Positions 37,265 to 47,079 of a stretch of 64,000 nucleotides of DNA are shown piece after piece (position 1 is the stretch's first letter; each line of letters opens with the position of its first letter). The notes below the pieces were generated by a model. It was given only the letters and a program-made list of their open reading frames with translations, made no database searches and was not told the DNA's origin. The translations under genes were made by a program, and so were the position numbers. Origin of the DNA: an uncultured Pelagibacteraceae bacterium. GTDB taxonomy: Bacteria > Pseudomonadota > Alphaproteobacteria > Pelagibacterales > Pelagibacteraceae. The stretch spans positions 82,001 through 146,000 of the forward strand of contig CACMQA010000003.1 of NCBI GenBank assembly GCA_902615715.1, given 5' to 3'.

Positions 37265-38644
37265 ATGAAAAATAAAACAATTTGGTCTAATAGATTTAAA
37301 AACAAAACGTCTCAATCTTTTCAAAAGATTGGGTCTTCAATTCATATTGATAAAAGACTTTATGAACAAGATATCGCTGCATCTATTGTACACACGCAAA
37401 TGCTAGTGAAACAAAAGATTATTAAAAGTGAAGATGGTTACAAAATTATCAATGGACTTAAAAAAATTAAAGTTCAGATAGATAAGGGAAATTTTGAGTT
37501 TAAAGAAAAGTTCGAGGATATACACCTAAATATAGAAAAAGCATTATTTGAGATCATTGGTCCATCAGCTGGATTTCTGCATACCGCTAGATCGAGAAAT
37601 GATCAGGTCGTGACTGATTTTAAATTGTGGATTAAAAAAGCATCGAACGAAATTATAAAAGATATTTCGGTTGTCATGGGAAATCTTATAAAAAAAGCTG
37701 AAAAAAATACAGATACGGTTATGCCTGGATTAACGCATTTAAAAAATGCACAGCCTATTTCATTCGCACATTATTTGTTGTCATACTATGAGATGTTAAA
37801 AAGAGATAAAAAAAGATTTGAAAATAATCTTGAGCTGTTAAATGAGTGTCCGCTTGGATCTGCGGCACTTTCAGGAACATCTTATAAAATAGACAGAACC
37901 TATACTGCAAAAAAACTTGGTTTTAAAAAACCTACGGATAACTCTTTGGACTCTGTATCGGATAGAGATTTTGCAATTGATTTTTTATATGCTTCTGCTG
38001 TTTGTGCAATGCACCTATCTAGATTGGCAGAAGACTTTATTATTTATAATTCCGATGCTTTCAATTTAATTTCATTCAAAGATAGCATGCTTACAGGATC
38101 ATCAATTATGCCACAAAAAAAGAATCCTGATCCTGCAGAACTAATAAGAGGAAAAGTTGGAATGAATTATGGAAAGTTAAATGCGATGCTAACAATAATG
38201 AAAGGTCTTCCCATGTCATATTTTAAAGATATGCAAGATGACAAGGAGTTAGTTTTTGGTGGCTATGATACTTTGAAAGATACTCTAACTATGAGCGCCG
38301 AACTAATAAATTCTGTAAATGCTAATAAAGCAAATATGCTTTTTATGGCTAACCAAGGATATACAACAGCTACTGATTTTGCAGACTATCTTGTTAAAAA
38401 TAAAAATTTATCATTTAGAGAGTCTTACGCTATTTCAGCAAAAGTTGTGAATTATGCAGAAAAAAATAAAAAGATGTTATCTGAATTAAATTTGGATGAA
38501 ATTAAAAAATTTTATAAAGATTTAGATAAAAGTGTTTTAAAAGTGTTTGACGTTAAAAACTCTATGAATGCAAAAAAATCTCATGGAGGAACATCTATAA
38601 TTAATGTTAAATCAATGATAAAAAAATATAAAAGGGAAATTTAA
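37265..38644 (+). CDS. argH: Argininosuccinate lyase
   Basis: TARSRNDQVVTDFKLW, GSSIMPQKKNPDPAELIRGK. Confidence 0.97.
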   Translation: MKNKTIWSNRFKNKTSQSFQKIGSSIHIDKRLYEQDIAASIVHTQMLVKQKIIKSEDGYKIINGLKKIKVQIDKGNFEFKEKFEDIHLNIEKALFEIIGPSAGFLHTARSRNDQVVTDFKLWIKKASNEIIKDISVVMGNLIKKAEKNTDTVMPGLTHLKNAQPISFAHYLLSYYEMLKRDKKRFENNLELLNECPLGSAALSGTSYKIDRTYTAKKLGFKKPTDNSLDSVSDRDFAIDFLYASAVCAMHLSRLAEDFIIYNSDAFNLISFKDSMLTGSSIMPQKKNPDPAELIRGKVGMNYGKLNAMLTIMKGLPMSYFKDMQDDKELVFGGYDTLKDTLTMSAELINSVNANKANMLFMANQGYTTATDFADYLVKNKNLSFRESYAISAKVVNYAEKNKKMLSELNLDEIKKFYKDLDKSVLKVFDVKNSMNAKKSHGGTSIINVKSMIKKYKREI

Positions 38645-38754
38645 TGAAAATAATAACTGCTTTTTTCCTGATGATTTTTATTTTAACTAGTTGCGGAAAA
38701 AAATCTGAACCTAAATACCAAGGTCAAATAGATCAGGTCAATAAAATTTCATAA
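38644..38754 (+). CDS. 36-aa small lipoprotein (LptM/YifL-like position)
   Basis: MKIITAFFLMIFILTSCGKKSEPKYQGQIDQVNKIS; lipobox LTSC; TAATG overlap with argH; located between argH and lysA. Not in the ORF track. Confidence 0.8.
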   Translation: MKIITAFFLMIFILTSCGKKSEPKYQGQIDQVNKIS

Positions 38755-38758
38755 TCTT

Positions 38759-39988
38759 ATGCAAAATCTAAGATATGTAGGAAATAATTTATTTGTTGAA
38801 AAACTATCAGTTAAGAATATTTTAAAAAAAAATAAAACACCTTTTTATATTTATTCGGAGAGTCAAATTGCTTTCAATTTTTTAAAGTTTGCCAATACGT
38901 TTAAAAAAACTGATCCTTTAATTTGCTTTGCAGCGAAATCTAATAGTAATTTAAATATACTAAGAGTTCTTGGTAAATTAGGTGCTGGAGCCGATGTAGT
39001 TTCAGGAGGGGAATTGTTAAAAGCCTTAAAAGCAGGTATTAGACCTAGTAAAATTGTTTTTTCTGGGGTGGGTAAAACTGAAGAGGAACTTAAAATTGCA
39101 ATTAACAAAAAAATATTATTAATCAATTGCGAGTCTGAAAGCGAAGCCAAATTAGTAAATAATTTATCAAAAAAATTAAGAAAGAAAGTTTCAATAGGAT
39201 TTAGATTAAATCCAAATGTTGATGCCAAAACACATAAAAATATATCAACTGGTAAAGCTGAAAATAAATTCGGCTTATCGATTAAAAATTTTAAGATTTT
39301 TCTAAAAACGGTAAAAACTTTTAAAAACATAAAATTAGAAGCTTTAAGTGTGCATATCGGTAGTCAAATATTGAACGATACACCTTTTAGAAAAACTCTA
39401 AATGTAATGAGTAAATTAATAAAAGAGTTAAAACTGAATTTGAAATATGTCGATTTAGGTGGTGGTTTTGGTATTAATTATACTGATAAAGAAAAACCAA
39501 TTAATCTAAGTAAATATTCTAAACTAGTACATAATTTTTCTAAAAAGTTAAATTGTAAAATAATCTTTGAACCTGGAAGATCTATTATTGGTAATACTGG
39601 TCTTCTAATAAGTAAAATACAATTTATTAAAAAAGGTGCTAATAAAAACTTTATTATACTCGATGCTGGTATGAATGATTTTATGCGCCCTGCATTGTAT
39701 GAAGCTTTTCATAAAATTATTCCTATTTCTAAAAAATCATCGAGAATGAAAGGTAAAATAGAATTTGTTGGACCTATATGTGAAACCACTTGCAAATTCG
39801 GAGTTTATAAAAACTATCCTAAAATAAATGAAAATGAATTTGTGGCTATAACTAATGTTGGAGCTTATGGTTCTTCTTTGTCCTCAAATTATAATACAAG
39901 GCCCCTTGTTGCTGAAATTTTAATCAATAAAAATAAACTTAGATATATAAGAAAGAAACAAAATTTACTTAAATTGATTAATTCTTAA
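38759..39988 (+). CDS. lysA: Diaminopimelate decarboxylase
   Basis: CFAAKSNSNLNILRVLGKLGAGADVVSGGEL, SVHIGSQI, DLGGGFGINY, EPGRSIIGNTG. Confidence 0.96.
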   Translation: MQNLRYVGNNLFVEKLSVKNILKKNKTPFYIYSESQIAFNFLKFANTFKKTDPLICFAAKSNSNLNILRVLGKLGAGADVVSGGELLKALKAGIRPSKIVFSGVGKTEEELKIAINKKILLINCESESEAKLVNNLSKKLRKKVSIGFRLNPNVDAKTHKNISTGKAENKFGLSIKNFKIFLKTVKTFKNIKLEALSVHIGSQILNDTPFRKTLNVMSKLIKELKLNLKYVDLGGGFGINYTDKEKPINLSKYSKLVHNFSKKLNCKIIFEPGRSIIGNTGLLISKIQFIKKGANKNFIILDAGMNDFMRPALYEAFHKIIPISKKSSRMKGKIEFVGPICETTCKFGVYKNYPKINENEFVAITNVGAYGSSLSSNYNTRPLVAEILINKNKLRYIRKKQNLLKLINS

Positions 39989-40695
39989 TGCAATTAATTA
40001 GATCACTAATTTTTAATATTTTTTTATACGTTGGCCTAATAACAATTTTTATTTTAGCTATACCAACGTTGGTTTTACCCAGTAAATTCACAATATTTTT
40101 TGGTAGATTATCTGCAAAATATATAGTGCTAATTTTAAGAATAATCTTAAATACAAAAGTAATCTTTCATGGAACAGAAAATCTTAAGAAAGTAGATAGT
40201 TATTTTGTTGCTTCAGCTCATCAATCAATGTTTGAAACTTTTGCTCTTCAAATACCCTTAGATGGCCCAATTTTTATTTTAAAAAAAGAGCTACTTAATA
40301 TTCCATTATTTGGATGGTATTTGAGAAAAATAGGTTCAATAGCAATTGTCAGAGAAACAACAACAAAAGAAAATTTGAACTTTTTTGATAAAGTGAAAGA
40401 AGAAGTTGAAAAAAGTAAAAGACCTCTATTAATATTCCCCCAGGGAACAAGAGTAAAACTAGAAGATCAACCGCCCTTTAAAAAAGGGGTTGGCAGAATT
40501 TATAAAACTTTAAATTTACCTTGTGTTCCTGTAGCTCATAATACTGGTAAAGTTTGGCCAAAAAATAGTTTTATGAAATATCCGGGTAATATTCATATTT
40601 CATTTTTAGAGCCAATCTTATCTGGTAAAGATAATGAAGAATTTGTTAAAGATATAGAAAATAAAATTTACACTGAAATAAGAAAGTTCTCTTAA
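39988..40695 (+). CDS. 1-acyl-sn-glycerol-3-phosphate acyltransferase (PlsC-like)
   Basis: ASAHQSMFETFALQI (HxxxxE variant HQSMFE), FPQGTRVKLEDQPPFKKGVG. Confidence 0.88.
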   Translation: MQLIRSLIFNIFLYVGLITIFILAIPTLVLPSKFTIFFGRLSAKYIVLILRIILNTKVIFHGTENLKKVDSYFVASAHQSMFETFALQIPLDGPIFILKKELLNIPLFGWYLRKIGSIAIVRETTTKENLNFFDKVKEEVEKSKRPLLIFPQGTRVKLEDQPPFKKGVGRIYKTLNLPCVPVAHNTGKVWPKNSFMKYPGNIHISFLEPILSGKDNEEFVKDIENKIYTEIRKFS

Positions 40696-41592
40696 TTATT
40701 TTCTTCCAAAACCTGGCTTGTCTGTATCTTGACCTGCTTCGATAATTTCTTTTCTCACTTTTTTAGTTGATGAAAAAATTTCAAAAAGTTTTTTACTATC
40801 CTTATTTTTTATAGCATCTTTAATTTCATTTAGATTCTTTGAGTAATTGTCCAGAACTTTTAAGATGTTTTCACTATTATCTATAAATATATCTTTCCAC
40901 ATTAAAGGATCTGATGCTGCAATTCTTGTAAAATCTCTTAATCCACCTGCACTATATTGAATGACTTCGTCCTTAAATTTGTCTTCTTTGTTAATTGCTG
41001 TTTTTACAATACTGTAAGCTACAGCATGTGGTAAATGGCTGGTTAATGATAAAACATAATCATGGTCTTCAAATGTCATGAGTTTAGTCTTGCTTCCAAG
41101 CTTTGACCAAAAATTTTCTAAAGATTTTATCTTATCTTCGGATACCTTTTTATCAGCAGATATTATGCACCATCTATTTTTAAATAAACTTGCAAAACCT
41201 GCCTCTGGACCACTGTATTCTGTTCCAGCTATAGGATGTGAAGCAATCCAATTTACATTTTTAAGATTTAAATTGCTGATAATTTTATTTACTTCTTTTT
41301 TTGCGGAACCTGTATCGGTTAAAATTACATTTTCTTTCAAACTAGTATGAATAGATAAAAGTATTTCTTTATAGCTACTTAAAGGAGAAGCAATCACTAC
41401 TAAATCGGAATCCTTAACAACATCTGAAATGTTACTGCAAATATCAACTGAAAAATTCTTTTTCAAATAATCAATAACTTTCGATGATTTATCGTAAGCA
41501 CTTATTTTAGTTGCTAATTTTTTTTCTTCTACTGCTCTCAAAATAGAAGAGCCAATTAAACCACATCCAATTATACTTATTTTATTAAACAT
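40696..41592 (-). CDS. tyrC: Prephenate/arogenate dehydrogenase
   Basis: SIIGCGLIGSSILRAV, TDTGSAKKEV, ASHPIAGTEYSGPEAG, LTSHLPHAVAYSIV. Confidence 0.93.
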   Translation of the reverse strand: MFNKISIIGCGLIGSSILRAVEEKKLATKISAYDKSSKVIDYLKKNFSVDICSNISDVVKDSDLVVIASPLSSYKEILLSIHTSLKENVILTDTGSAKKEVNKIISNLNLKNVNWIASHPIAGTEYSGPEAGFASLFKNRWCIISADKKVSEDKIKSLENFWSKLGSKTKLMTFEDHDYVLSLTSHLPHAVAYSIVKTAINKEDKFKDEVIQYSAGGLRDFTRIAASDPLMWKDIFIDNSENILKVLDNYSKNLNEIKDAIKNKDSKKLFEIFSSTKKVRKEIIEAGQDTDKPGFGRK

Positions 41593-42667
41593 TTAATATT
41601 CTTTTCATTTTGGAAATTAATTTTCTATTTTCTTCACTTTTCCCAATCGTAATTCTTAATGAATTCTTAATACCATAAACATCCATTTTACGAACTAAAA
41701 TTCCTACTTTCGCTAATAATTTAAAAACTCTTGATGAATTAATTTTTACTTTATTAAAATTTACTAATAAAAAATTGCTATAGCTTCTATTAGTTTCAAT
41801 TTTCATTTTTTTAAATTCATTAAACATTTTTTTATTCCAATTATTAACGTGTTTAATTTCTTTATTTAACCAAGCACTATCTTTTACTGCGGCAGATGCG
41901 GCAAACAAAGCTGCTTTGTTTACATTAAAAGGTGGCTTAATTTTATTTAACGTATCAATAATTTCTTTTGATCCATATCCCCACCCCACTCTCAATCCTG
42001 CTAGGCCATAAATTTTTGAAAATGTTCTTGTCATTACCACATTTTTAAAGTTAGAAAATAATTTTAAAGCTGAAGAATAATTTTTTTGTTTTACATATTC
42101 AAAATAAGCATCATCAACTACTAACAAAATATTGCTTCGTAGTTTTTTTCGTAAAAACAACAAATCTTTTTTTGCAACATAGGTCCCAGTTGGATTATTA
42201 GGATTAGCCAAAAATATAATTTTTGTCTTGGTAGTTACTTTTTTTAAAATATCTTTTACTGAAACTGTTAAGTTATTTTCTTTTGAATAAATAACTTTTG
42301 CTCCATTCATTTTGCTATAAATTCTATAAATAATAAAACTATACTTAGGCACAATTACCTCGTCACCTTTTTTTAGGTATGCTTTACAAATTAATTCAAA
42401 AATTTGATCTGAACCTGATCCCAAAATAATTCTATTTTTATCTAGTTTAAATTTTTTTGATAAAGTTTCTCTTAAGAAAGTACCATTAGTATCGGGATAT
42501 CTTGCAAAACTTTTTGATACTTTTATATATTCTTTTTTTGCTTTTGGACTAGGTCCAAGCGCAGACTCATTAGCTGATAATTTTATCTTAGCTATTCTAT
42601 TTTTAAATACGCTCATTCCTACCACGTATTTTTCAGTTATTATGTTATTTGGTTTAGGTAATCTCAT
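41585..42667 (-). CDS. hisC: Histidinol-phosphate aminotransferase
   Basis: KLSANESALGPSPKA, FLANPNNPTGTYV, TRTFSKIYGLAGLRVGWG; overlaps tyrC. Confidence 0.93.
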   Translation of the reverse strand: MRLPKPNNIITEKYVVGMSVFKNRIAKIKLSANESALGPSPKAKKEYIKVSKSFARYPDTNGTFLRETLSKKFKLDKNRIILGSGSDQIFELICKAYLKKGDEVIVPKYSFIIYRIYSKMNGAKVIYSKENNLTVSVKDILKKVTTKTKIIFLANPNNPTGTYVAKKDLLFLRKKLRSNILLVVDDAYFEYVKQKNYSSALKLFSNFKNVVMTRTFSKIYGLAGLRVGWGYGSKEIIDTLNKIKPPFNVNKAALFAASAAVKDSAWLNKEIKHVNNWNKKMFNEFKKMKIETNRSYSNFLLVNFNKVKINSSRVFKLLAKVGILVRKMDVYGIKNSLRITIGKSEENRKLISKMKRILNV

Positions 42668-42726
42668 TAATTAATGTAATATCCAAATTGTTCGAGTTTT
42701 TCTAGAAGTCTTTATCTTATATAAAA

Positions 42727-42755
42727 TTGACAAGTTTGTGATGATCTAGTAAATA
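42727..42755 (+). promoter_or_regulatory. Promoter for metX transcript
   Basis: TTGACA (42727-42732), 17-nt spacer, TAAATA (42750-42755); predicted +1 about 42762, at the base of riboswitch P1. Confidence 0.7.
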
Positions 42756-42758
42756 GAT

Positions 42759-42810
42759 ATCGCGCTGATTTAACCATATTGCAAGCGCATAATAAATTTA
42801 GCTAAAAAGG
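42759..42810 (+). ncRNA. SAM-II riboswitch aptamer
   Basis: TATCGCGCTGATTTAACCATATTGCAAGCGCATAATAAATTTAGCTAAAAAGG matches the recalled SAM-II (metX) consensus; P1 GCGCT (42762-42766)/AGCGC (42784-42788); upstream of metX. Confidence 0.92.
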
Positions 42811-42815
42811 GAGAT

Positions 42816-42841
42816 GCCCAGTTTAGCTGGGCTTTTTTTTT
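42816..42841 (+). terminator. Intrinsic terminator (SAM-II expression platform)
   Basis: GCCCAG-TTTAG-CTGGGC followed by nine T. Confidence 0.9.
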
Positions 42842-42843
42842 GG

Positions 42844-43983
42844 ATGAATAGAAAAATTGAGAATATAAATAAGATTACTATTACTAAACCACTCAAGCTT
42901 GATTGTGGAAAAACCATTAAGAATTTTCCTCTAGCCTATGAAACCTATGGAAAACTTAATGAGAATAAAGATAACGCTATTTTAGTATTCCACGCTTTAA
43001 CGGGTGATCAATTTGTAACTGGCACAAACCCTGTAACAAATAAAGAAGGCTGGTGGGTCACGGCTGTTGGTCCTGGCAAGGCTATTGATACAGATAAATA
43101 TTTTGTGATTTGCGCAAATGTAATTGGTGGATGTATGGGATCTCTTGGACCAAAAGATACAAATCCTGAAAACAACCAGCCCTACGGTTTAGATTTTCCA
43201 GTTATCACCATCAAAGATATGGTAAAAGCACAAGAGTCTTTACTGGAACACCTTGGTATAAAAAAACTTTTATGTGCTACTGGCGGATCAATGGGCGGAA
43301 TGCAGTTATTACAATTTTGCGCAACATTTCCTGATAAAGCTTTTTCAGCTGTTCCGATAGCTTGTAGTTCAAGTCATAGTGCACAAAATATTGCACTTAA
43401 CGAACTAGCACGCCAAGCTATAATGGCTGACCCTGTATGGGATAATGGAAAATATGTATCAAAAAATGTACAGCCTAAAAATGGCTTAGCAGTTGCAAGA
43501 ATGGTTGGGCATATAAGTTATTTATCTGAAAAAGGTATGCAGGAAAAATTTGGAAGAAAATTACAAGAAAAAGCTGATTATGAGTTTAGTTTTAACGCAG
43601 ATTTTCAGGTAGAGAGTTATTTAAGACACCAAGGTTACGCTTTTGTGGAAAGATTTGATGCAAATTCAATTCTTTATATAACTAGAGCAATGGATTATTT
43701 TGATCTTTCTAAACAATATAAAGGTGGGTTAGTTGAAGCTTTTAAAAATCAAGATACGAAATTTCTAGTAATATCATTTTCTTCAGACTGGCTTTATACA
43801 ACAAAAGAAAATAAGGATATAGTAATTGCATTAAATGCATCTGGTGCTGATGTTTCCTATTCAGAAATAATAACAGACAAGGGACATGACTCCTTCTTAC
43901 TAAATGAACCAGAATTTTTAAAAATTCTTAAAGGTTTTATAGATTCAATGTATGAAAAGTTTAAAAATGAAAAAAGAATTTAA
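42844..43983 (+). CDS. metX: Homoserine O-acetyltransferase (start revised from track 42814)
   Basis: [45 protein letters not shown]; first 10 codons of the track ORF are encoded by the terminator. Confidence 0.93.
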   Translation: MNRKIENINKITITKPLKLDCGKTIKNFPLAYETYGKLNENKDNAILVFHALTGDQFVTGTNPVTNKEGWWVTAVGPGKAIDTDKYFVICANVIGGCMGSLGPKDTNPENNQPYGLDFPVITIKDMVKAQESLLEHLGIKKLLCATGGSMGGMQLLQFCATFPDKAFSAVPIACSSSHSAQNIALNELARQAIMADPVWDNGKYVSKNVQPKNGLAVARMVGHISYLSEKGMQEKFGRKLQEKADYEFSFNADFQVESYLRHQGYAFVERFDANSILYITRAMDYFDLSKQYKGGLVEAFKNQDTKFLVISFSSDWLYTTKENKDIVIALNASGADVSYSEIITDKGHDSFLLNEPEFLKILKGFIDSMYEKFKNEKRI

Positions 43984-44560
43984 AGTAATAGCTGAATTAT
44001 TACCTAACAACACAAGAGTCTTGGATGTCGGTTGTGGAGATGGATCTCTAATGAATTTCCTAAAAGAGGAAAAAAATATAGAGGTTCGTGGATTAGAACT
44101 TAATCAAGAAAATGTGCAACAATGCATACACAAAGGTTTACCAGTTATACAGGGTAACGCTGAAACTGAACTTCATCAATTTCCTGATCAATCTTTTGAC
44201 TATGTTGTGCTTAGCCAGACGTTACAAGCTTTTTATAACCCAGAAGAAGTTTTAAAAAATCTTTTGAGAATAGGAAAAGCAGTAGTTGTTTCAATTCCAA
44301 ATTTTGGATATTGGAAAGTAAGAATGAAACTTTTATTTTTTGGTGAAATGCCGGTTACAAAAACATTGCCAAATACTTGGTATAATACTCCTAACTTACA
44401 TATGTGCACTATTAAAGATCTATTTAAGTTTTGTTATGAGAAAAATATAAATATCAAACAAGTAGTTGGGGTTAATGAAGATAAGACTTCGTTAATAAAA
44501 AAAAATAATTTAGAAATAAAAAATCTCTTTTCAAAATTAGGGATTTTTTTAATAGGATAA
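43952..44560 (+). CDS. metW: Methionine biosynthesis protein MetW
   Basis: [34 protein letters not shown]...[13 protein letters not shown]; overlaps metX. Confidence 0.93.
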   Translation: MKSLKMKKEFKVIAELLPNNTRVLDVGCGDGSLMNFLKEEKNIEVRGLELNQENVQQCIHKGLPVIQGNAETELHQFPDQSFDYVVLSQTLQAFYNPEEVLKNLLRIGKAVVVSIPNFGYWKVRMKLLFFGEMPVTKTLPNTWYNTPNLHMCTIKDLFKFCYEKNINIKQVVGVNEDKTSLIKKNNLEIKNLFSKLGIFLIG

Positions 44561-45319
44561 ATGAATGTAGAAATTATTCCATGCTTAAGTGACAATTACA
44601 GTTATTTAATTCATGAAAAAGAAACAGGTACTGTCTCAATAGTAGATCCTTCAGAATTTAACGCCTGTGATAAAATAATAAATAAATATAAAAAGTTAGA
44701 TTTTATTTTAAATACTCATCATCATGCTGATCATGTTGGCGCTAACCTTGAATTTAAAAAAAAATATAATTCAAAAATTTTAGGCTCACACGCTGATAAA
44801 AATCGTATTCCAGGAATAGATATATTGCTTGAAGAAAATCAAAAACACAAAATTGGCAATTTAGAATTTAAAGTAATTTTTATTCCAGGTCACACAAAGG
44901 GTCATATTGCTTTTTTCTTTAAAAAAGAAAAAATTGCTTTTACTGGAGACACATTATTTTCTTTAGGATGTGGCAGGGTATTTGAAGGCACTCATGAGGA
45001 AATGTTTAATTCTTTAAATAAAATAAAAAATCTTCCTCTTGATACAAAAATCTATTGTGGACATGAGTACACAAATTCAAATTTAAATTTTTGTTTAAAG
45101 TATGATCCAAAAAACACCAATTTAAAAGATAAAAAAGTTTATATCGAAGAAAAATTAAATTCAAACCAGCCAACTATTCCGTCTACTATAGCTGATGAAA
45201 TTAAAACAAATATTTTCCTAAGGTGTAATGACCCTGAAATCAAGCAAGGCTTAGGCTTAAAAGATTCATCAGATGTTGAAGTTTTTTCAAAATTACGAGA
45301 TTTAAAGGACTCTTTTTAG
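44561..45319 (+). CDS. gloB: Hydroxyacylglutathione hydrolase (glyoxalase II)
   Basis: NTHHHADHVGAN, PGHTKGHIAF, FTGDTLFSLGCGRVFEG, YCGHEYTNSN. Confidence 0.95.
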   Translation: MNVEIIPCLSDNYSYLIHEKETGTVSIVDPSEFNACDKIINKYKKLDFILNTHHHADHVGANLEFKKKYNSKILGSHADKNRIPGIDILLEENQKHKIGNLEFKVIFIPGHTKGHIAFFFKKEKIAFTGDTLFSLGCGRVFEGTHEEMFNSLNKIKNLPLDTKIYCGHEYTNSNLNFCLKYDPKNTNLKDKKVYIEEKLNSNQPTIPSTIADEIKTNIFLRCNDPEIKQGLGLKDSSDVEVFSKLRDLKDSF

Positions 45320-45330
45320 CTTCAATAATC

Positions 45331-45358
45331 TTGACTTGCTAGCGCTGAGGGCTATATT
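45331..45358 (+). promoter_or_regulatory. Promoter of rplU-rpmA operon
   Basis: TTGACT (45331-45336), 16-nt spacer, TATATT (45353-45358). Confidence 0.6.
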
Positions 45359-45384
45359 GCGTGGAAATTAAAAAAAGAAAATTT

Positions 45385-45792
45385 ATGTCATTTGCTATAA
45401 TTGAAACAGGTGGAAAACAATACAAAGTATCCGCAAGTAAAATATTAGAAATCGAAAAACTTAAAGCTAAAGTTGGTGAAACTATTAAATTTGATAATGT
45501 TTTGCTTTTAAATGATGACAAGAATACAGAAGTTGGAAGCCCTAAAGTTGAAGGAGCTACAGTAGAAGCTAAACTTTTGGACAACGTTAAAGATAGAACT
45601 GTGTTGATTTTTCATAAAAGAAGAAGAAAACATTCAAGAAAAAAAAATGGTCACAGACAACGTCATTCTAAAATACAAATAACAAAAATTTTAGCTAAAG
45701 GTGGAAAAGTAATAGGTGAAGCTAAAATAGTTGAAAAAAAGAAACTTGTTAAACAAGAGAAAAAAGTTATAAAAAAGGAAGCAAAAAAATAG
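45385..45792 (+). CDS. rplU: 50S ribosomal protein L21 (start revised from track 45361)
   Basis: MSFAIIETGGKQYKVSASKILEIEKL...VLIFHKRRRKHSRKKNGHRQRHSKIQITKI. Confidence 0.95.
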   Translation: MSFAIIETGGKQYKVSASKILEIEKLKAKVGETIKFDNVLLLNDDKNTEVGSPKVEGATVEAKLLDNVKDRTVLIFHKRRRKHSRKKNGHRQRHSKIQITKILAKGGKVIGEAKIVEKKKLVKQEKKVIKKEAKK

Positions 45793-45800
45793 GAAAATAA

Positions 45801-46055
45801 ATGGCAACTAAAAAAGCAGGTGGATCATCGAAAAACGGCCGAGATAGTAAAGGTAGACGTCTTGGAGTAAAAAAATATGGTGATCAAGCTGTAATACCTG
45901 GAAATATTATCGTAAGACAAAGAGGAACAAAAATTCATCCTGGTGATAACGTTGGTATGGGCAAAGACCATTCAATTTTTTCTTTGATCAAAGGAAAAGT
46001 AAAATTTAAAAAATCTAAATTAAACAGAACTTTTGTTTCTGTAATCCCCAATTAA
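45801..46055 (+). CDS. rpmA: 50S ribosomal protein L27
   Basis: [48 protein letters not shown]. Confidence 0.98.
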   Translation: MATKKAGGSSKNGRDSKGRRLGVKKYGDQAVIPGNIIVRQRGTKIHPGDNVGMGKDHSIFSLIKGKVKFKKSKLNRTFVSVIPN

Positions 46056-46059
46056 ATCT

Positions 46060-46085
46060 ATATAAATAACCTAAGTTATTTATAT
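46060..46085 (+). repeat. Perfect 11-bp AT-rich hairpin between rpmA and obgE
   Basis: ATATAAATAAC-CTAA-GTTATTTATAT. Confidence 0.7.
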
Positions 46086-46095
46086 TATAATAAAA

Positions 46096-47079
46096 ATGAA
46101 ATTTTTAGATCAAGCTAAGATTTATATTAAAGCAGGAAACGGCGGCTCAGGTTCTGCTAGCTTTAGAAGAGAAAAGTTTGTAGAATATGGCGGTCCAGAT
46201 GGCGGTGACGGTGGAGACGGTGGGTCGATAATTGTTCAATCGGACAGAAACCTTAATACATTAATTGATTTCAGATATGCACAACATTTTAAAGCTCAAC
46301 ATGGAAAACCTGGGAGTAAAAGAAATAAAACTGGAGCTAATGGAGAAGATTTGATTTTAAAAGTCCCATTAGGCACGCAATTATTTGAAGAAGATAATAA
46401 TACTTTAATTTACGACTTTACAAAGAATAAAGAAAAATATCTTGTGGCCTCGGGCGGTAAGGGTGGACTGGGTAATGTAAGATTTAAAAGTTCGACAAAT
46501 AGAGCGCCGAGAAAAAAAACTAATGGAAAATTAGGTGAGGAATTTTGGATATGGCTTCAATTAAAAGTAATAGCTGATATTGGAATTATTGGTAGGCCAA
46601 ATGCTGGTAAATCAAGTTTGCTTGCAGCGCTGACAAGAGCTAAGCCAAAAATAGCAAACTATCCTTTTACGACAATAAATCCAAATTTAGGAGTTTCTTA
46701 CTACGCAGGAAAAGAAATTACTTTAGCCGATATTCCTGGTTTAGTGGAAGGCGCACATAAAGGTGTTGGCCTTGGAGATAAATTTTTGAGACATATAGAA
46801 AGGTGTAAAATTTTACTTCACTTAATAGATCTATCTGAAGACGATTTATTAAATTCTTATAAAAAAATTAAATCAGAATTATCTAACTATGATAAAGATT
46901 TAATAAAAAAAAAAGAAATCATTTTTTTTAATAAATCAGATTTATTAGATGATAACGAGATAAATGAAAAATTAAAAGAATTTAAAAAAAGAGTTAAAAT
47001 TAAATATGAAATTTTGTCTGTTCATTCTAATAAAGACATTCAAAAAATAAAAAAATTATTGATTAAATATGCTAATTGA
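46096..47079 (+). CDS. obgE: Obg family GTPase
   Basis: KIYIKAGNGGSGSASFRREKFVEYGGPDGGDGGDGG, GRPNAGKSSLLAALT, DIPGLVEGAHKGVGLG. Confidence 0.98.
   Translation: MKFLDQAKIYIKAGNGGSGSASFRREKFVEYGGPDGGDGGDGGSIIVQSDRNLNTLIDFRYAQHFKAQHGKPGSKRNKTGANGEDLILKVPLGTQLFEEDNNTLIYDFTKNKEKYLVASGGKGGLGNVRFKSSTNRAPRKKTNGKLGEEFWIWLQLKVIADIGIIGRPNAGKSSLLAALTRAKPKIANYPFTTINPNLGVSYYAGKEITLADIPGLVEGAHKGVGLGDKFLRHIERCKILLHLIDLSEDDLLNSYKKIKSELSNYDKDLIKKKEIIFFNKSDLLDDNEINEKLKEFKKRVKIKYEILSVHSNKDIQKIKKLLIKYAN

Noticed and set aside
38863-39330. 155-aa minus-strand ORF
   Set aside because: Antisense shadow of lysA.
42844-42900. Possible tandem SAM-V aptamer after SAM-II, as described in some SAR11 leaders
   Set aside because: No SAM-V-like sequence seen after the terminator; the coding region begins at once.
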